Shown here one piece after another: positions 17,854 to 27,053 of a DNA stretch of 61,054 nucleotides (position 1 is its first letter; every line of letters begins with the position of its first letter). The position numbers and the translations under genes are program-made. The DNA comes from Mariaggregatimicrobium sp964498785 (GTDB taxonomy: Bacteria > Zhuqueibacterota > Zhuqueibacteria > Thermofontimicrobiales > Thiofontviventaceae). The notes beneath the pieces are model-generated. The model searched no databases, had not been told where the DNA came from, and saw only the letters and a program-made list of their open reading frames with translations. Location: assembly GCA_964498785.1 (NCBI GenBank), contig CAZCJL010000029.1:1-61054 (forward strand). Direction: 5' to 3'.

Positions 17854-20800
17854 TTAGTGTGAATTAAATAAAAGCGTGTGAATGACTGCTTGCATGATCT
17901 GATTTCGATTTTCTTTCTCCATAATTGTTTCAAACGGAAATCCGAACACAATAATGGAATGTTTGGCGGAATAGGCCGTTGCCGCGCTAAATCTGTTTTC
18001 CGAATAGCGAAGGATGGTTCTGGCGCCAGATGCCGGATCGATGGCGTCCGGTGACTCTACCGCATAAATACGTGATAGTAATTTTGTATTAAAGGTGAAT
18101 TGGAACTGGAAAGGAAGAAATAGCGAATCCACCGAGAACACCTGTCCGGTAACAGCCGCGTGATCGGTTTGCCATTTGATTTTCAGTACTTTTTGAGCGA
18201 ACACGGAATCAGCTTTTGTCGAATGAATCTGATTGGCCAATTCACTGCCAATGTATGCGCCGGAAATAAAAACACGACCGCCATTATCACAATAGCGTGT
18301 GATTGCATTTTTAAACCGTAATGGAAACGCGGTAAAATCATGTTCAATTGGCAGATTAGCGCTGTATGCAGATATCATCTGAGGAAATGGTGTATATTTT
18401 TCTTCTCCGAGAATAATGTCAAGCACATCGAAGTCATCCAGCATAACGTTATTGTTCATCACTGCCTCATCGCTGCTGCTCACATAAGAGAATCCGCAGT
18501 TTCTGATGGCGTCGCCATGAATGTAGGTGTAGTCAAACGTATTTCCGGCAACGACCTTGGTTTCATAATTTGCAAGACTGGCGCCATGTCCCGGCGCATC
18601 GTTACTATGATACTCGGAAGCCGGATCAAAATTAAATTGACTACCTGTATAATTAAAATCATATTTATCCGCAACTCCGGGATCAAGAAAATTCATAAAT
18701 CCTTTAAAATTGTTATTGCTGATGATCTCAGGCGGTGCAACGCGATCAAATCCATTGATAACCAGAATGGACGGAACTGGTTTCCCGTTCCAGCATGCGG
18801 AAAGGATTTCTGATGGGAAACTTTCGCCACCTTTGTTTACTGCAACAATCTTAAAACTGTAAATCTTTCCGGTCTCCATCCCGCTAAATACAAAGGATGG
18901 CATGTCAACAAGCGTGCCTTCATCAAAGCCATTGGTTTCGGTTCTGGTATAAACAATATATTTTTCAGGATTCGCGTGCGATTCCAGCGGATCATTAACA
19001 GGTTGCCATTTTAATGTCACTTCCGCGGAATCCGAGAAATAGAGATGGAAATGCGATACAGGCAGTGGTTGAACCACATATTTATACTGGTATTGCGTCG
19101 CGATAAACTTTAGCATTCCTTTATAAATCGCTCGTGAGACGTCAAAACGGAATTGCGGCGAAAGGGCATATTGCATGTCCTTGAAGTTTTGATGTGATAG
19201 CAGTTCCAGCAAACAGGAAGGCACATTCGGTCGATAAGCCTCGCTGTAATCTGCATCCATGAGCGCGCGGCGTTCCCAATCCGAACGATATTTCAGACGG
19301 ATATCGCTAATAATTTGAGTTTGCATAATGTCAGCAAGGTCACGATTTGCCAGTCGTGACATACCATCGGGAAATACCTGCTGAGTATCTGCACCGGTTA
19401 TTGAATAAATCATTAGCGTACCAATGGTGCTATCGCTGGCGTCAATTCCCGCATCCGTATGAAACGCCATGGACAGATCAATCGGGATGCCCAACCCTTT
19501 TGTCTCGCGATCTTTGTTCGGACCAAACGGATTGCCGACAAGATAATTCACATATTCTCCCCGTGACTGATAATCATCCCGATAATCTGATGAATCACCG
19601 TTTAGATTGTAAATTAAGGTATCTGGCATCCCTAAATATTGCAGGTAATAGCGGGCGCCTTCGGCAAACCGCGGATAGCCACTCACCCGGGCGCCGCGTT
19701 TTATATTACCCATTCCTCCGCCAAACCGGACGGCGTCGGCTGAAACCAATTTTCCATAATATTTGCTTTTATTTTGCAGGATGACTTTTGCTGAATCCGG
19801 AGAAGCGGATTTGTGGAATTTAAATGTGCCCAAATATAACCAGGTACTGCCCCCGATTGTTTGATTTACGCTAAATTCGGTAACACCGCCACTGTGATGA
19901 ACAATATAGCGGGCGTCATTCACGTTGTCTTGTGACGCATGATATGAAATATAGACTGCATATTCTCCTGTCTCCGGTATAATCGGAACCCATTGAATTT
20001 CCGCTGAATTTACAGTATCGGAACGGCATTCCCGGTAAGTACCTAAAAGAAATGGATTTTCGTTTGCCTGGTAGGGAGGAGAACCAATGGCAAAACCAGT
20101 GCTTGCGCCAGTCGTCATTATGGCTGTTCCGGTTTCCTCATAATGTCCGAGTTTCTCGCCGTCTGGTGTATCATTATCAATGATAATTTCATTTGTCTGC
20201 ACGTCGCGTTCTCTGGGAATAAACACATTTGCTCCGGCGTTTTCAAGCATTGGGACGAGGTAGGGGATCACAAAAGACATGGGCAATAAATCTTCTACTG
20301 TATTAAAAAGCCGGGGACGTTGCCATTCCCAACGATCTTTTTCAAAATTATAATAAAAACCATGGCTGTGCCATAAAGCAATATTTCGATTAAATAGTCC
20401 TTTTTGAGGGAGCCAGTTCCTTTTATTGAGGTTTAATTTAATTGGATGCAGCGCTCGATATTTTTCGCGCGGCATTCGGGTTGTGTCAATTTTAAGGTCT
20501 TGTGAGCGATAATAATTGGGAATAAGCTCCTCGATTGGTGTTGCAAGGGAATAAAGCGTTAGTTTGTAATCTCGGAATTCTTTTCCGAGGTAAAAAGAGA
20601 ATAGATCATAAATTTCTTGAACACGATAGGGTCGAAATGGTTGATATGAAAAATGCCTCGAAAAGTAGATGTCTAATATCAATGCATCTTTAGTTATATA
20701 AATAGAATCAATTTTTGTGTTGACCGGAACCGGTCCCTGATATTTTTTTGAAATATTGTCGAGGATACATCGTGTGGTTTTTTTATACGCTTCTTGATAA

Positions 20801-20919
20801 ATCTTGGGTTTTTTTTCATAGTGTGGTGGTAGCTTTATTTCCCGAATCGGGGCGGCGCAACGAAACACAACACAATAGACGGCAATAAGTAGTGGCGGTA
20901 GCAATACCTTTCGCAGCAT
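17854..20919 (-). CDS. Exported amidase-like protein with golvesin-like insert
   Basis: About 1020 residues, of the kind often labelled xanthan lyase or N-acetylmuramoyl-L-alanine amidase in Bacteroidota. The amidase_3-type core appears split: LWHSHGFYYN (near 198), MAFHTDAGID (near 500) and LLELLSHQNFKD (near 580) supply metal and catalytic candidates. A golvesin-like beta domain is inserted at about 275-410 (TGEYAVYISYHAS, WLYLGTFKF). A fibronectin III domain (about 640-730) and a C-terminal glutamine-amidotransferase-like Rossmann region (about 735-1015) follow. The N-terminus is a signal ending VVFRC, not a standard lipobox because of Arg at -1. ATG at 20919 has AAAGGAT upstream and is preferred to ATG at 20934. 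It follows the phosphatase gene by about 16-31 bp. Substrate unproven; peptidoglycan is the likely target. Confidence 0.72.
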   Translation of the reverse strand: MLRKVLLPPLLIAVYCVVFRCAAPIREIKLPPHYEKKPKIYQEAYKKTTRCILDNISKKYQGPVPVNTKIDSIYITKDALILDIYFSRHFSYQPFRPYRVQEIYDLFSFYLGKEFRDYKLTLYSLATPIEELIPNYYRSQDLKIDTTRMPREKYRALHPIKLNLNKRNWLPQKGLFNRNIALWHSHGFYYNFEKDRWEWQRPRLFNTVEDLLPMSFVIPYLVPMLENAGANVFIPRERDVQTNEIIIDNDTPDGEKLGHYEETGTAIMTTGASTGFAIGSPPYQANENPFLLGTYRECRSDTVNSAEIQWVPIIPETGEYAVYISYHASQDNVNDARYIVHHSGGVTEFSVNQTIGGSTWLYLGTFKFHKSASPDSAKVILQNKSKYYGKLVSADAVRFGGGMGNIKRGARVSGYPRFAEGARYYLQYLGMPDTLIYNLNGDSSDYRDDYQSRGEYVNYLVGNPFGPNKDRETKGLGIPIDLSMAFHTDAGIDASDSTIGTLMIYSITGADTQQVFPDGMSRLANRDLADIMQTQIISDIRLKYRSDWERRALMDADYSEAYRPNVPSCLLELLSHQNFKDMQYALSPQFRFDVSRAIYKGMLKFIATQYQYKYVVQPLPVSHFHLYFSDSAEVTLKWQPVNDPLESHANPEKYIVYTRTETNGFDEGTLVDMPSFVFSGMETGKIYSFKIVAVNKGGESFPSEILSACWNGKPVPSILVINGFDRVAPPEIISNNNFKGFMNFLDPGVADKYDFNYTGSQFNFDPASEYHSNDAPGHGASLANYETKVVAGNTFDYTYIHGDAIRNCGFSYVSSSDEAVMNNNVMLDDFDVLDIILGEEKYTPFPQMISAYSANLPIEHDFTAFPLRFKNAITRYCDNGGRVFISGAYIGSELANQIHSTKADSVFAQKVLKIKWQTDHAAVTGQVFSVDSLFLPFQFQFTFNTKLLSRIYAVESPDAIDPASGARTILRYSENRFSAATAYSAKHSIIVFGFPFETIMEKENRNQIMQAVIHTLLFNSH

Positions 20920-20950
20920 CAGCCATCCTTTCATTTTATTGATTAATTGA

Positions 20951-22219
20951 TTACGGGGTCAGATAATATCGAGGTAGTTTTTCACGTTCACCATTAATAG
21001 TGTATCTGAATTTTTTGAGCTTCCCATCAGGCTGACGTAACAGGAAAAGCATTTCTGTAACCGGATTCATAATATCCACAGCTAAAAGTTTTTCATCGTA
21101 ACCTATTTTGATCGTCGGTACAGCAGAATGCCCGACAATCATTAGTTTTGCATCGTACATTTCAAGTACAAAATTCAGTTTTTTCTTAAGATTATTTTTG
21201 AGCACATATTCCCGGTTCCAAAAAACAGAATGTTTATTCAGAAAAAAATTATAACGTTGGTCAAATAACTGCTTTTTCCCGCGCACTGTTGTAACACTAT
21301 CTGATTGAAGAAAAGCAAATTCTTTTTCATGAAGGAATTGGAACAGTGAATCATTAAAAGACTCGATTGAGTAGTTTTTAGCATACTCCGGCGTAATGCC
21401 ACCATGAGCAAAAAGGATATCATCGATTTTTAATATGCCGATCTTTGATCCCATCCATTTTCCAAGCACGCTTTCTTTTAAATTAAACAGATTAGGATAT
21501 GTGGTTTGATGATATTGAGCGACCAGGCGTTCTTTACCAGACGTATATCGCAAATCATTTTGTAAAACCAGAAGCTCATGATTTCCAAACAGAAAGTGAA
21601 TATGGCCTCCCTGTCGTTTCGCTTCATGTTCCAATTGATAAATGAACCACAGTGTTTTTATGACATCATGGCCACGATCAAAAATATCACCCAAAAAAAC
21701 AAAATGGCTTTTATTTGCCTGCCATTTAAAATCAGCATTAATAACATTTGCATTTTTCATTAATTCAGTTAATTGATCGTATTGGCCGTGTACATCTCCC
21801 ACCACGTATATGGAATCGACATTTTCCCAGACACATTTTCGACATGGTTCATAATTTAGAAATAGCCGCGTTTCATTTTTGTCCTGTTCATTTTTAATTC
21901 CACCGTATTTAATAATAATTTCATCGCGAATCTCGGCCGGAAATACAACGCGATGTGCATAACTCTCCGGGGTTGTGAGATCATAAATCAATTTATCGCG
22001 GTATAGCACTTTCAAGAATCCTGAATCTGGTTTCATTGTTAACCAATGAACAGCAATGGAGTCATTTTTATCCTCAACCCATAAACCATATTCGCCGTCG
22101 AGCCGGAATTTGGGAGCAGCTTTTGCCGGTAAATTCGGAACAGAAGTGAAATATGTTATTAAAATCGATAGAATTAAAAGAATAAAACTGCACACTCTCT
22201 TTTCATAAAACGCCGTCAT
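20951..22219 (-). CDS. Exported calcineurin-like (Shelph-type) phosphatase
   Basis: Predicted periplasmic metallophosphatase of 422 residues. A signal segment (about 8-34) is followed by a small beta domain (about 40-125) and the PPP/Shelph-like catalytic domain (about 135-400). The dinuclear metal motifs are complete: GDVHG (141-145), GDIFDRG (177-183), GNHE (212-215), then later histidines in FAHGG and VGHS. Shelph proteins are bacterial serine/threonine or tyrosine protein phosphatases, so a protein substrate is plausible. GTGAGGATTT gives a good ribosome binding site for ATG at 22219. The gene lies 17 bp after an exported kinase homologue, an arrangement that suggests a phosphorylation and dephosphorylation pair outside the cytoplasm. 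Confidence 0.83.
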   Translation of the reverse strand: MTAFYEKRVCSFILLILSILITYFTSVPNLPAKAAPKFRLDGEYGLWVEDKNDSIAVHWLTMKPDSGFLKVLYRDKLIYDLTTPESYAHRVVFPAEIRDEIIIKYGGIKNEQDKNETRLFLNYEPCRKCVWENVDSIYVVGDVHGQYDQLTELMKNANVINADFKWQANKSHFVFLGDIFDRGHDVIKTLWFIYQLEHEAKRQGGHIHFLFGNHELLVLQNDLRYTSGKERLVAQYHQTTYPNLFNLKESVLGKWMGSKIGILKIDDILFAHGGITPEYAKNYSIESFNDSLFQFLHEKEFAFLQSDSVTTVRGKKQLFDQRYNFFLNKHSVFWNREYVLKNNLKKKLNFVLEMYDAKLMIVGHSAVPTIKIGYDEKLLAVDIMNPVTEMLFLLRQPDGKLKKFRYTINGEREKLPRYYLTP

Positions 22220-22236
22220 AAATCCTCACCAAAAAA

Positions 22237-23199
22237 TTAAAACGTCTTAATGCGGCCCGATTCCACCTCTTCCAGCAGGTCTTTCAATCTCCAGTAGACT
22301 TCTTGAATTTCACGTTCAGTTAAGCCCAGTTGAAGCGTATCATCTGTTATGCGCACCCCTTTATTTTTTTTTTTTTTAATTGCTTCGGTTTTCGGCTCCG
22401 GAATCAATAATCCATTTTCAATCCGAAACTGAGCGACAACTAACAGATGTTTTTTCAAATCTTCTGATGTGATTTTTTTTAATCGTTGTATTGTCTGTTC
22501 CGGTAATCTATTTACACGCAAATCCCGCCATTCATAACCCCGTTGACTGATTGCATCACCAAACGCAAGTCCATTATCCACAGCAAACACCCTGGGATTA
22601 TTCGGATCTTTTGATATTAAAAAATTGCCTTCGTTTGAATCGCTGTGTTTGATTAAATAAGTTAAAATATTTAAATTAGCGATGTGTTTCGCGTACAATG
22701 AATCTTTTTTGAATCGATTTGTGTCAAAAACAAAATCGTTTGTAACATTATTTAACCAGAATTGCACATCACAAAAAACAATTTTCGCGTTTTTAAATGT
22801 GGGCTCTGCATCCTCATCCACCACGCTAAATTCTTCAAGCGTGAATCCACGCCCAAGTGTTGGCGGAACCACATATTCGCTTGTATCCAGAAATAATTCT
22901 TGAATTTTATACGCAGCGATTTCGTATCGCGGCTGATTGTTTGTGGCTTCTCCGCCTTTTGCTGCTTTTTTTATCTTAACATTTATAAAAAAGCCATCAC
23001 TATACCGTTTTAATACTGCAAATTTTGCTTTATCTCCCTTAAAGCGAATATCACGGGGAATGGCTATTTCGATGCTGTCGCTCATTATCATTTCTTCGAT
23101 TTTTTCTATCGGATAGGGTATATTGCCATCCTGCGCTAATAATGAACTGATTAGCGCCAGGCAAAATATAAATAGTGGTAATCTCGCTTTATGTATCAT
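22237..23199 (-). CDS. Exported FAM20/PI4K/HipA-like kinase homologue
   Basis: A 320-residue protein with a clear signal peptide (cleavage near SSLLA/QDG) and a kinase-fold signature of the FAM20/PI3-4K/HipA group. Visible elements are: K75/K77 in FFINVKIKK (candidate ATP lysine), E93 in RYEIAAYKI (candidate ion-pair glutamate), IKHSDSNEGNFL with H185, D187, N189 and N192 (catalytic loop), and AVDNGLAFG with D208 (metal-binding DFG equivalent; FAM20C has DNGRGFG). It is smaller than FAM20C. ATG at 23199 has AGAGGTT upstream. A run of 14 A in the coding strand (22377-22364) encodes KKKKN near residues 275-279, after the kinase core. The next gene is an exported phosphatase. Kinase activity and substrate are inferred. 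Confidence 0.65.
   Translation of the reverse strand: MIHKARLPLFIFCLALISSLLAQDGNIPYPIEKIEEMIMSDSIEIAIPRDIRFKGDKAKFAVLKRYSDGFFINVKIKKAAKGGEATNNQPRYEIAAYKIQELFLDTSEYVVPPTLGRGFTLEEFSVVDEDAEPTFKNAKIVFCDVQFWLNNVTNDFVFDTNRFKKDSLYAKHIANLNILTYLIKHSDSNEGNFLISKDPNNPRVFAVDNGLAFGDAISQRGYEWRDLRVNRLPEQTIQRLKKITSEDLKKHLLVVAQFRIENGLLIPEPKTEAIKKKKNKGVRITDDTLQLGLTEREIQEVYWRLKDLLEEVESGRIKTF
22364..22377 (-). repeat. A14 homopolymer inside the kinase-like gene
   Basis: Fourteen T on the plus strand are fourteen A in the coding strand of the exported kinase homologue, covering codons about 275-279. Slippage of one base in replication or transcription would change the last 40-45 residues while leaving the predicted catalytic motifs (185-210) intact. 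This is the longest homopolymer I noticed in any gene of the window. Confidence 0.8.
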
Positions 23200-23313
23200 A
23201 ATAACCTCTTATGTTTATAAAAACATTTCGAGCGCTTAACATAGTATAATAAATTATAACAGATTGATTATCATGTTTTGCCTGATTTTTACATTGGGAA
23301 TAAAATTATGATA

Positions 23314-23374
23314 CTTATCATTCCGGCACATCAAAAGCAGCAGGATTCGCGATGGATTATGCCGGAATGATAAG
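23314..23374. repeat. Perfect 15-bp inverted repeat between tricorn and kinase genes
   Basis: CTTATCATTCCGGCA (23314-23328) and TGCCGGAATGATAAG (23360-23374) are perfect complements separated by 31 nt. The ATTCCGGC core resembles common palindromic intergenic repeats of many bacteria (REP-like). It lies in the 259-bp gap between two minus-strand genes and could act as a transcript 3' end stabiliser or attenuator between the tricorn gene and the kinase run. Confidence 0.6.
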
Positions 23375-23458
23375 CTATTTGGATTATGTCTAAATTTTTA
23401 TGCTTAAAAAATAGTTAACATTTTTTCACTTGCAAAAACTCAAAAAGTTCATATTTGA

Positions 23459-26400
23459 TTATTTATCTTCAGGAACCGGCTCATGCTGAGGCCATGTAAT
23501 GGGATTTTCCTGAATTTTTTTCATCAAAACATCCACACCTTTCATCAATTGCGCATCATATCCTCGAGCCATTTCAGCAGAATTAAGATCCACTGGTATA
23601 TCCGGTTGAACGCCTTCATTTTCCACAACCCATTTGCCATCAGGATCATAGATACGATAATCAGGCGCTGTTAAACCGCCGCCGTCAATCAGGTCGATAA
23701 ACATGGAAACGCCGACCAAACCACCCCAGGTTCTGGTTCCGATAACCGGGCCCATTCCTTTTTGCTGAAATTCATAAGGCAGCTCATCACCACCGGAACC
23801 AGCCTGTCTGTTCGTCAGGCAAACTTTGTGTGCTTGCGGAGCAAACAGCGGAGCAGTTTGATCATGAGAATAACGCCTTGTCCAATACGACAAAATTTTC
23901 CGGTCTAAACGACTCAGGAAAATATCCGGGTCAAGGCCGCCGCCATTGAATCGTCCATCGATGATTAATCCGTGTTTCCGGGTTTGAGAATAGAAATATT
24001 TCGGAAATTCTGTGGCAGAACCGGTGTATGTATCCGGCAGATGCATGTATCCAATCTGGCCATTTGAAGCTTCAGCAACGACTTTTCGATTGTGCTCAAC
24101 CCAATCCTGATAACGCAAAATTGCATCATTTCTTAACGGCTTTACAATGTATTCTTGTGCCCCATTGTATTCAGGCTTGTCATTGATGAGCAGTGAAACC
24201 TGCATCTCTGCTAAATTTTGGAAATAGCTATATATATTTTTATCAGCAGTGACCCGCTCGCCATTCACCTCGAGCAAATAATCGCCTTCGTTGATATTAA
24301 TGCCTTGTTTCGCCAATGGCGGGATAGTTACTCTGCTCCAGTCCGGTACTTTAAAAATCTTTTCGATTTGATACAAATTATTGACCGTATCTACTTTATA
24401 ATCAGCGCCCAACATACCAACCGACACATTTTTAGCCTGTCGTTTTTTATCGCCGCCGTAAATATAAGTATGCGATGTGTTCAATTCGCCGATTAGTTCT
24501 CCGATGATGAAACGAATGTCCTGTCGACAGGACGCATGAGGTATCAGCTTCCCGTATTTGATCTTCATTGCGTCCCAATCAATACCATGCATATTGGGTT
24601 CGTAATAAAAATCTCTTTCCATGCGCCAGGCTTCATTGAAGATTTGTTTCCATTCTGCTATCGGATTATACCACATTTCCAAACCCGATAAATCAAGTTC
24701 ATTACCCGGAGATGTGGTTTTATCAGATGAAATCAGGCCAACTTTATCTCCTTTTTGATAAACGATGTGAGACCCATTCGCAGAAAGTTTATAGCCGTCG
24801 ATTTTTTCCAGAATCAGGCTCTCCTTTTGTTTTTCATAAGAGAACGTATACAGATTTCTCGGACCAATTTTTCGAAATTCAAATTTATTAAAATCTCCAT
24901 CATCTTTATTCAAATAGAAAATACCGGATTCATTGGCCCATAGATCGCGATAGTTATTGCGGGGCACAGGAAATGCTTCAACTCGTTCGGAAATGCCCTC
25001 AAAATCAATTGTCACGCGGATATCTTTATCTTCTTTTTTTGATTTGTCGTCATTGTCTGAAAGATCAACTTCATCGCTCTTTAGGGGAAATAGCGATGGC
25101 CCATCTTTACGAAGCGTGAGTGCGTAAATTCCGGCCATTTTTTTATAAACCATCTCCCAATCAAAATCGCAAAAGGTTGGATTAAAACGACGGTTCGAGA
25201 TAAAAAGCAAATGTTCGCCATTGGTCGAAAAAACAGGATTAAAATCATTAAACAAACCGTTGCTCACACACTGAGTTTTGCCCTTTTCAAGGGAATAAAT
25301 GTAAATTTTGTAAACAAGATCAAAATCCATTTTAGAATAGGCAATGTAACGACTGTCCGGCGACCAGGCAAAGTCATGAATCGGCTTTTTTTCAAGCGAG
25401 ACGTCGATATTTTCGTATTCTGCTTTATCGATTGCAGTAATTTTTTCTGATTTGATGTCAATATAGTAACAGCGCAGAGTTTGATCGGCAAAAGCAATTT
25501 TTTTACTATCCGGTGACCAGCATAGCGTATGCCGATAGCCGCGCTGCAAATTTGTTAATTGAACTGCTTTTTCCCGACCTTTCTCATCACGAATATAAAT
25601 TTCATACTCACCGCTTTTGTCGGAAATATAGGCAATTTTTTTACCGTCAGGCGACCAGGCAGCATCCTTATCGCGGGAGCTGCTATCACGAGTTAAATTT
25701 CTTGTGGGACCCTCGGTGGCAGGTACGGTAAAAATGTCCCCTCTGGCCACAATAAGTGCCCGTGCGCCATCCGGGGAACAATGGAAGTCGGTTATGAATT
25801 TATCCACTTTCTTAAAATAGGGGCGTGTTTCCGGTTTATCCGCGCGGATCTCGATAGGAACCTGTTTCGTGGATTTGGTTTCCAGATCTAATAACCAAAT
25901 AGCACCGCCAACCTCGTATACAATATGTTTAGAATCGTAATCCGGTCTGCGGACGTCATAATCTTTATGATTCGTTATTTGTGTAATTTGATCAGATGTT
26001 GTATCATACGCGTAGATATTTAGAACACGATCTCTATCAGAACTAAAATAAATCGTGTCGCCTACCCACATTGGAATTCTATCGGTACCATCAAAATTTG
26101 TAATGTTTTTTTTTTCATTATTGTTGAAATTATAAATATAAACTTCCTGAGCCAAACCACCCTTATACCGCTTCCAGGTGCGAAATTCTCTGGATACTTT
26201 ATTATAAGCTATTCTGCTGCCATCAGGTGAATAGCTGCCGATTGCTGCTTCATGCAAGATCAATTTTTCTATATTCGTTCCATCCGGGGAAATCAAAAAT
26301 AATTTAGAAAAGCGACTGAAGCTTTCCCGATTTGATCTGAAAATTATCCTATTTTTCGTCGGATGCCAACCCACAACTTCGTCGTAGCCAGGGTGATATG

Positions 26401-26746
26401 TTAACCGGGTGATATTCCCTCCATACATATCCATCACATACACATCGCCATTTCCGTCATACTCACCTGTAAAAGCGATCCATTTTCCATCAGGCGATAT
26501 TTTGGGAAATCGTTCTTCGCCGTCGTTCAGTGTGAGACGACCGGCAATGCCTCCGGTTGCAGGTACAGACCAGATATCCTCTCCATGAACAAACACGATA
26601 ACATTATCATGAATATCCGGAAATCGAAGTAACGGCCTGGCTTCTTCTGCAATAGAATTGTGAGAAACAATCGGAACAAGAATCGTGAATATCAGTAAAA
26701 TCAAAAAGTATGAAAAATTTAAAGTGTTGTTTCGTTTTTGAATCAT
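23459..26746 (-). CDS. Exported tricorn-type S41 protease
   Basis: A 1095-residue serine protease of the tricorn family. A signal peptide (about 1-35) is followed by WD40/TolB-type propeller repeats (about 40-530) with many copies of SPDGKWIAF-like text, an acidic linker (DNDDKSKKEDKD), a helical and PDZ region (about 700-880), then the S41 core. The nucleophile is S984 in QAGSGGDEL, as in the AGSGGD motif of archaeal tricorn. The signal peptide places it in the periplasm or on the surface, unlike the cytosolic archaeal enzyme; it would trim peptides or misfolded proteins. AAGGAG lies 7 bases before the ATG at 26746. A run of ten A (26115-26106, coding strand) lies in the propeller. It is divergent from the phosphorylase gene. 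Confidence 0.92.
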   Translation of the reverse strand: MIQKRNNTLNFSYFLILLIFTILVPIVSHNSIAEEARPLLRFPDIHDNVIVFVHGEDIWSVPATGGIAGRLTLNDGEERFPKISPDGKWIAFTGEYDGNGDVYVMDMYGGNITRLTYHPGYDEVVGWHPTKNRIIFRSNRESFSRFSKLFLISPDGTNIEKLILHEAAIGSYSPDGSRIAYNKVSREFRTWKRYKGGLAQEVYIYNFNNNEKKNITNFDGTDRIPMWVGDTIYFSSDRDRVLNIYAYDTTSDQITQITNHKDYDVRRPDYDSKHIVYEVGGAIWLLDLETKSTKQVPIEIRADKPETRPYFKKVDKFITDFHCSPDGARALIVARGDIFTVPATEGPTRNLTRDSSSRDKDAAWSPDGKKIAYISDKSGEYEIYIRDEKGREKAVQLTNLQRGYRHTLCWSPDSKKIAFADQTLRCYYIDIKSEKITAIDKAEYENIDVSLEKKPIHDFAWSPDSRYIAYSKMDFDLVYKIYIYSLEKGKTQCVSNGLFNDFNPVFSTNGEHLLFISNRRFNPTFCDFDWEMVYKKMAGIYALTLRKDGPSLFPLKSDEVDLSDNDDKSKKEDKDIRVTIDFEGISERVEAFPVPRNNYRDLWANESGIFYLNKDDGDFNKFEFRKIGPRNLYTFSYEKQKESLILEKIDGYKLSANGSHIVYQKGDKVGLISSDKTTSPGNELDLSGLEMWYNPIAEWKQIFNEAWRMERDFYYEPNMHGIDWDAMKIKYGKLIPHASCRQDIRFIIGELIGELNTSHTYIYGGDKKRQAKNVSVGMLGADYKVDTVNNLYQIEKIFKVPDWSRVTIPPLAKQGININEGDYLLEVNGERVTADKNIYSYFQNLAEMQVSLLINDKPEYNGAQEYIVKPLRNDAILRYQDWVEHNRKVVAEASNGQIGYMHLPDTYTGSATEFPKYFYSQTRKHGLIIDGRFNGGGLDPDIFLSRLDRKILSYWTRRYSHDQTAPLFAPQAHKVCLTNRQAGSGGDELPYEFQQKGMGPVIGTRTWGGLVGVSMFIDLIDGGGLTAPDYRIYDPDGKWVVENEGVQPDIPVDLNSAEMARGYDAQLMKGVDVLMKKIQENPITWPQHEPVPEDK

Positions 26747-27053
26747 GTTTATCTCCTTAACTTTGATATAATAATAAAAGTTAACTACTTGTTTTATGGT
26801 AATATATATTTATTTAAAACAAATGTCAAGCTAAAAAATTAATAATTTGGTAACACGATTGAATGACGTTTGGCGTTGGATTTTTACTAAAAAAGTGTTG
26901 CAATTTAACAGCAAATTTTGTAAGATGAACCTTCAGAAATTTCTTAAACAAACGAATAATATATAGACAGATATTTATTCGTCGTTTTCGATCTGTACGA
27001 ATTGGAAAACGATTCATAGCTTTTTATTTACAAAGCCTTAAAAAGGGAGAGTA
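26747..27053. promoter_or_regulatory. Divergent promoter region (tricorn / glucan phosphorylase)
   Basis: A 307-bp AT-rich region between divergent starts. AAGGAG (about 26753-26758 on the minus strand) serves the tricorn gene and GGGAGAG (about 27045-27051) serves the phosphorylase. It must hold both promoters, but I could not pick -35/-10 pairs with confidence. Confidence 0.5.
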
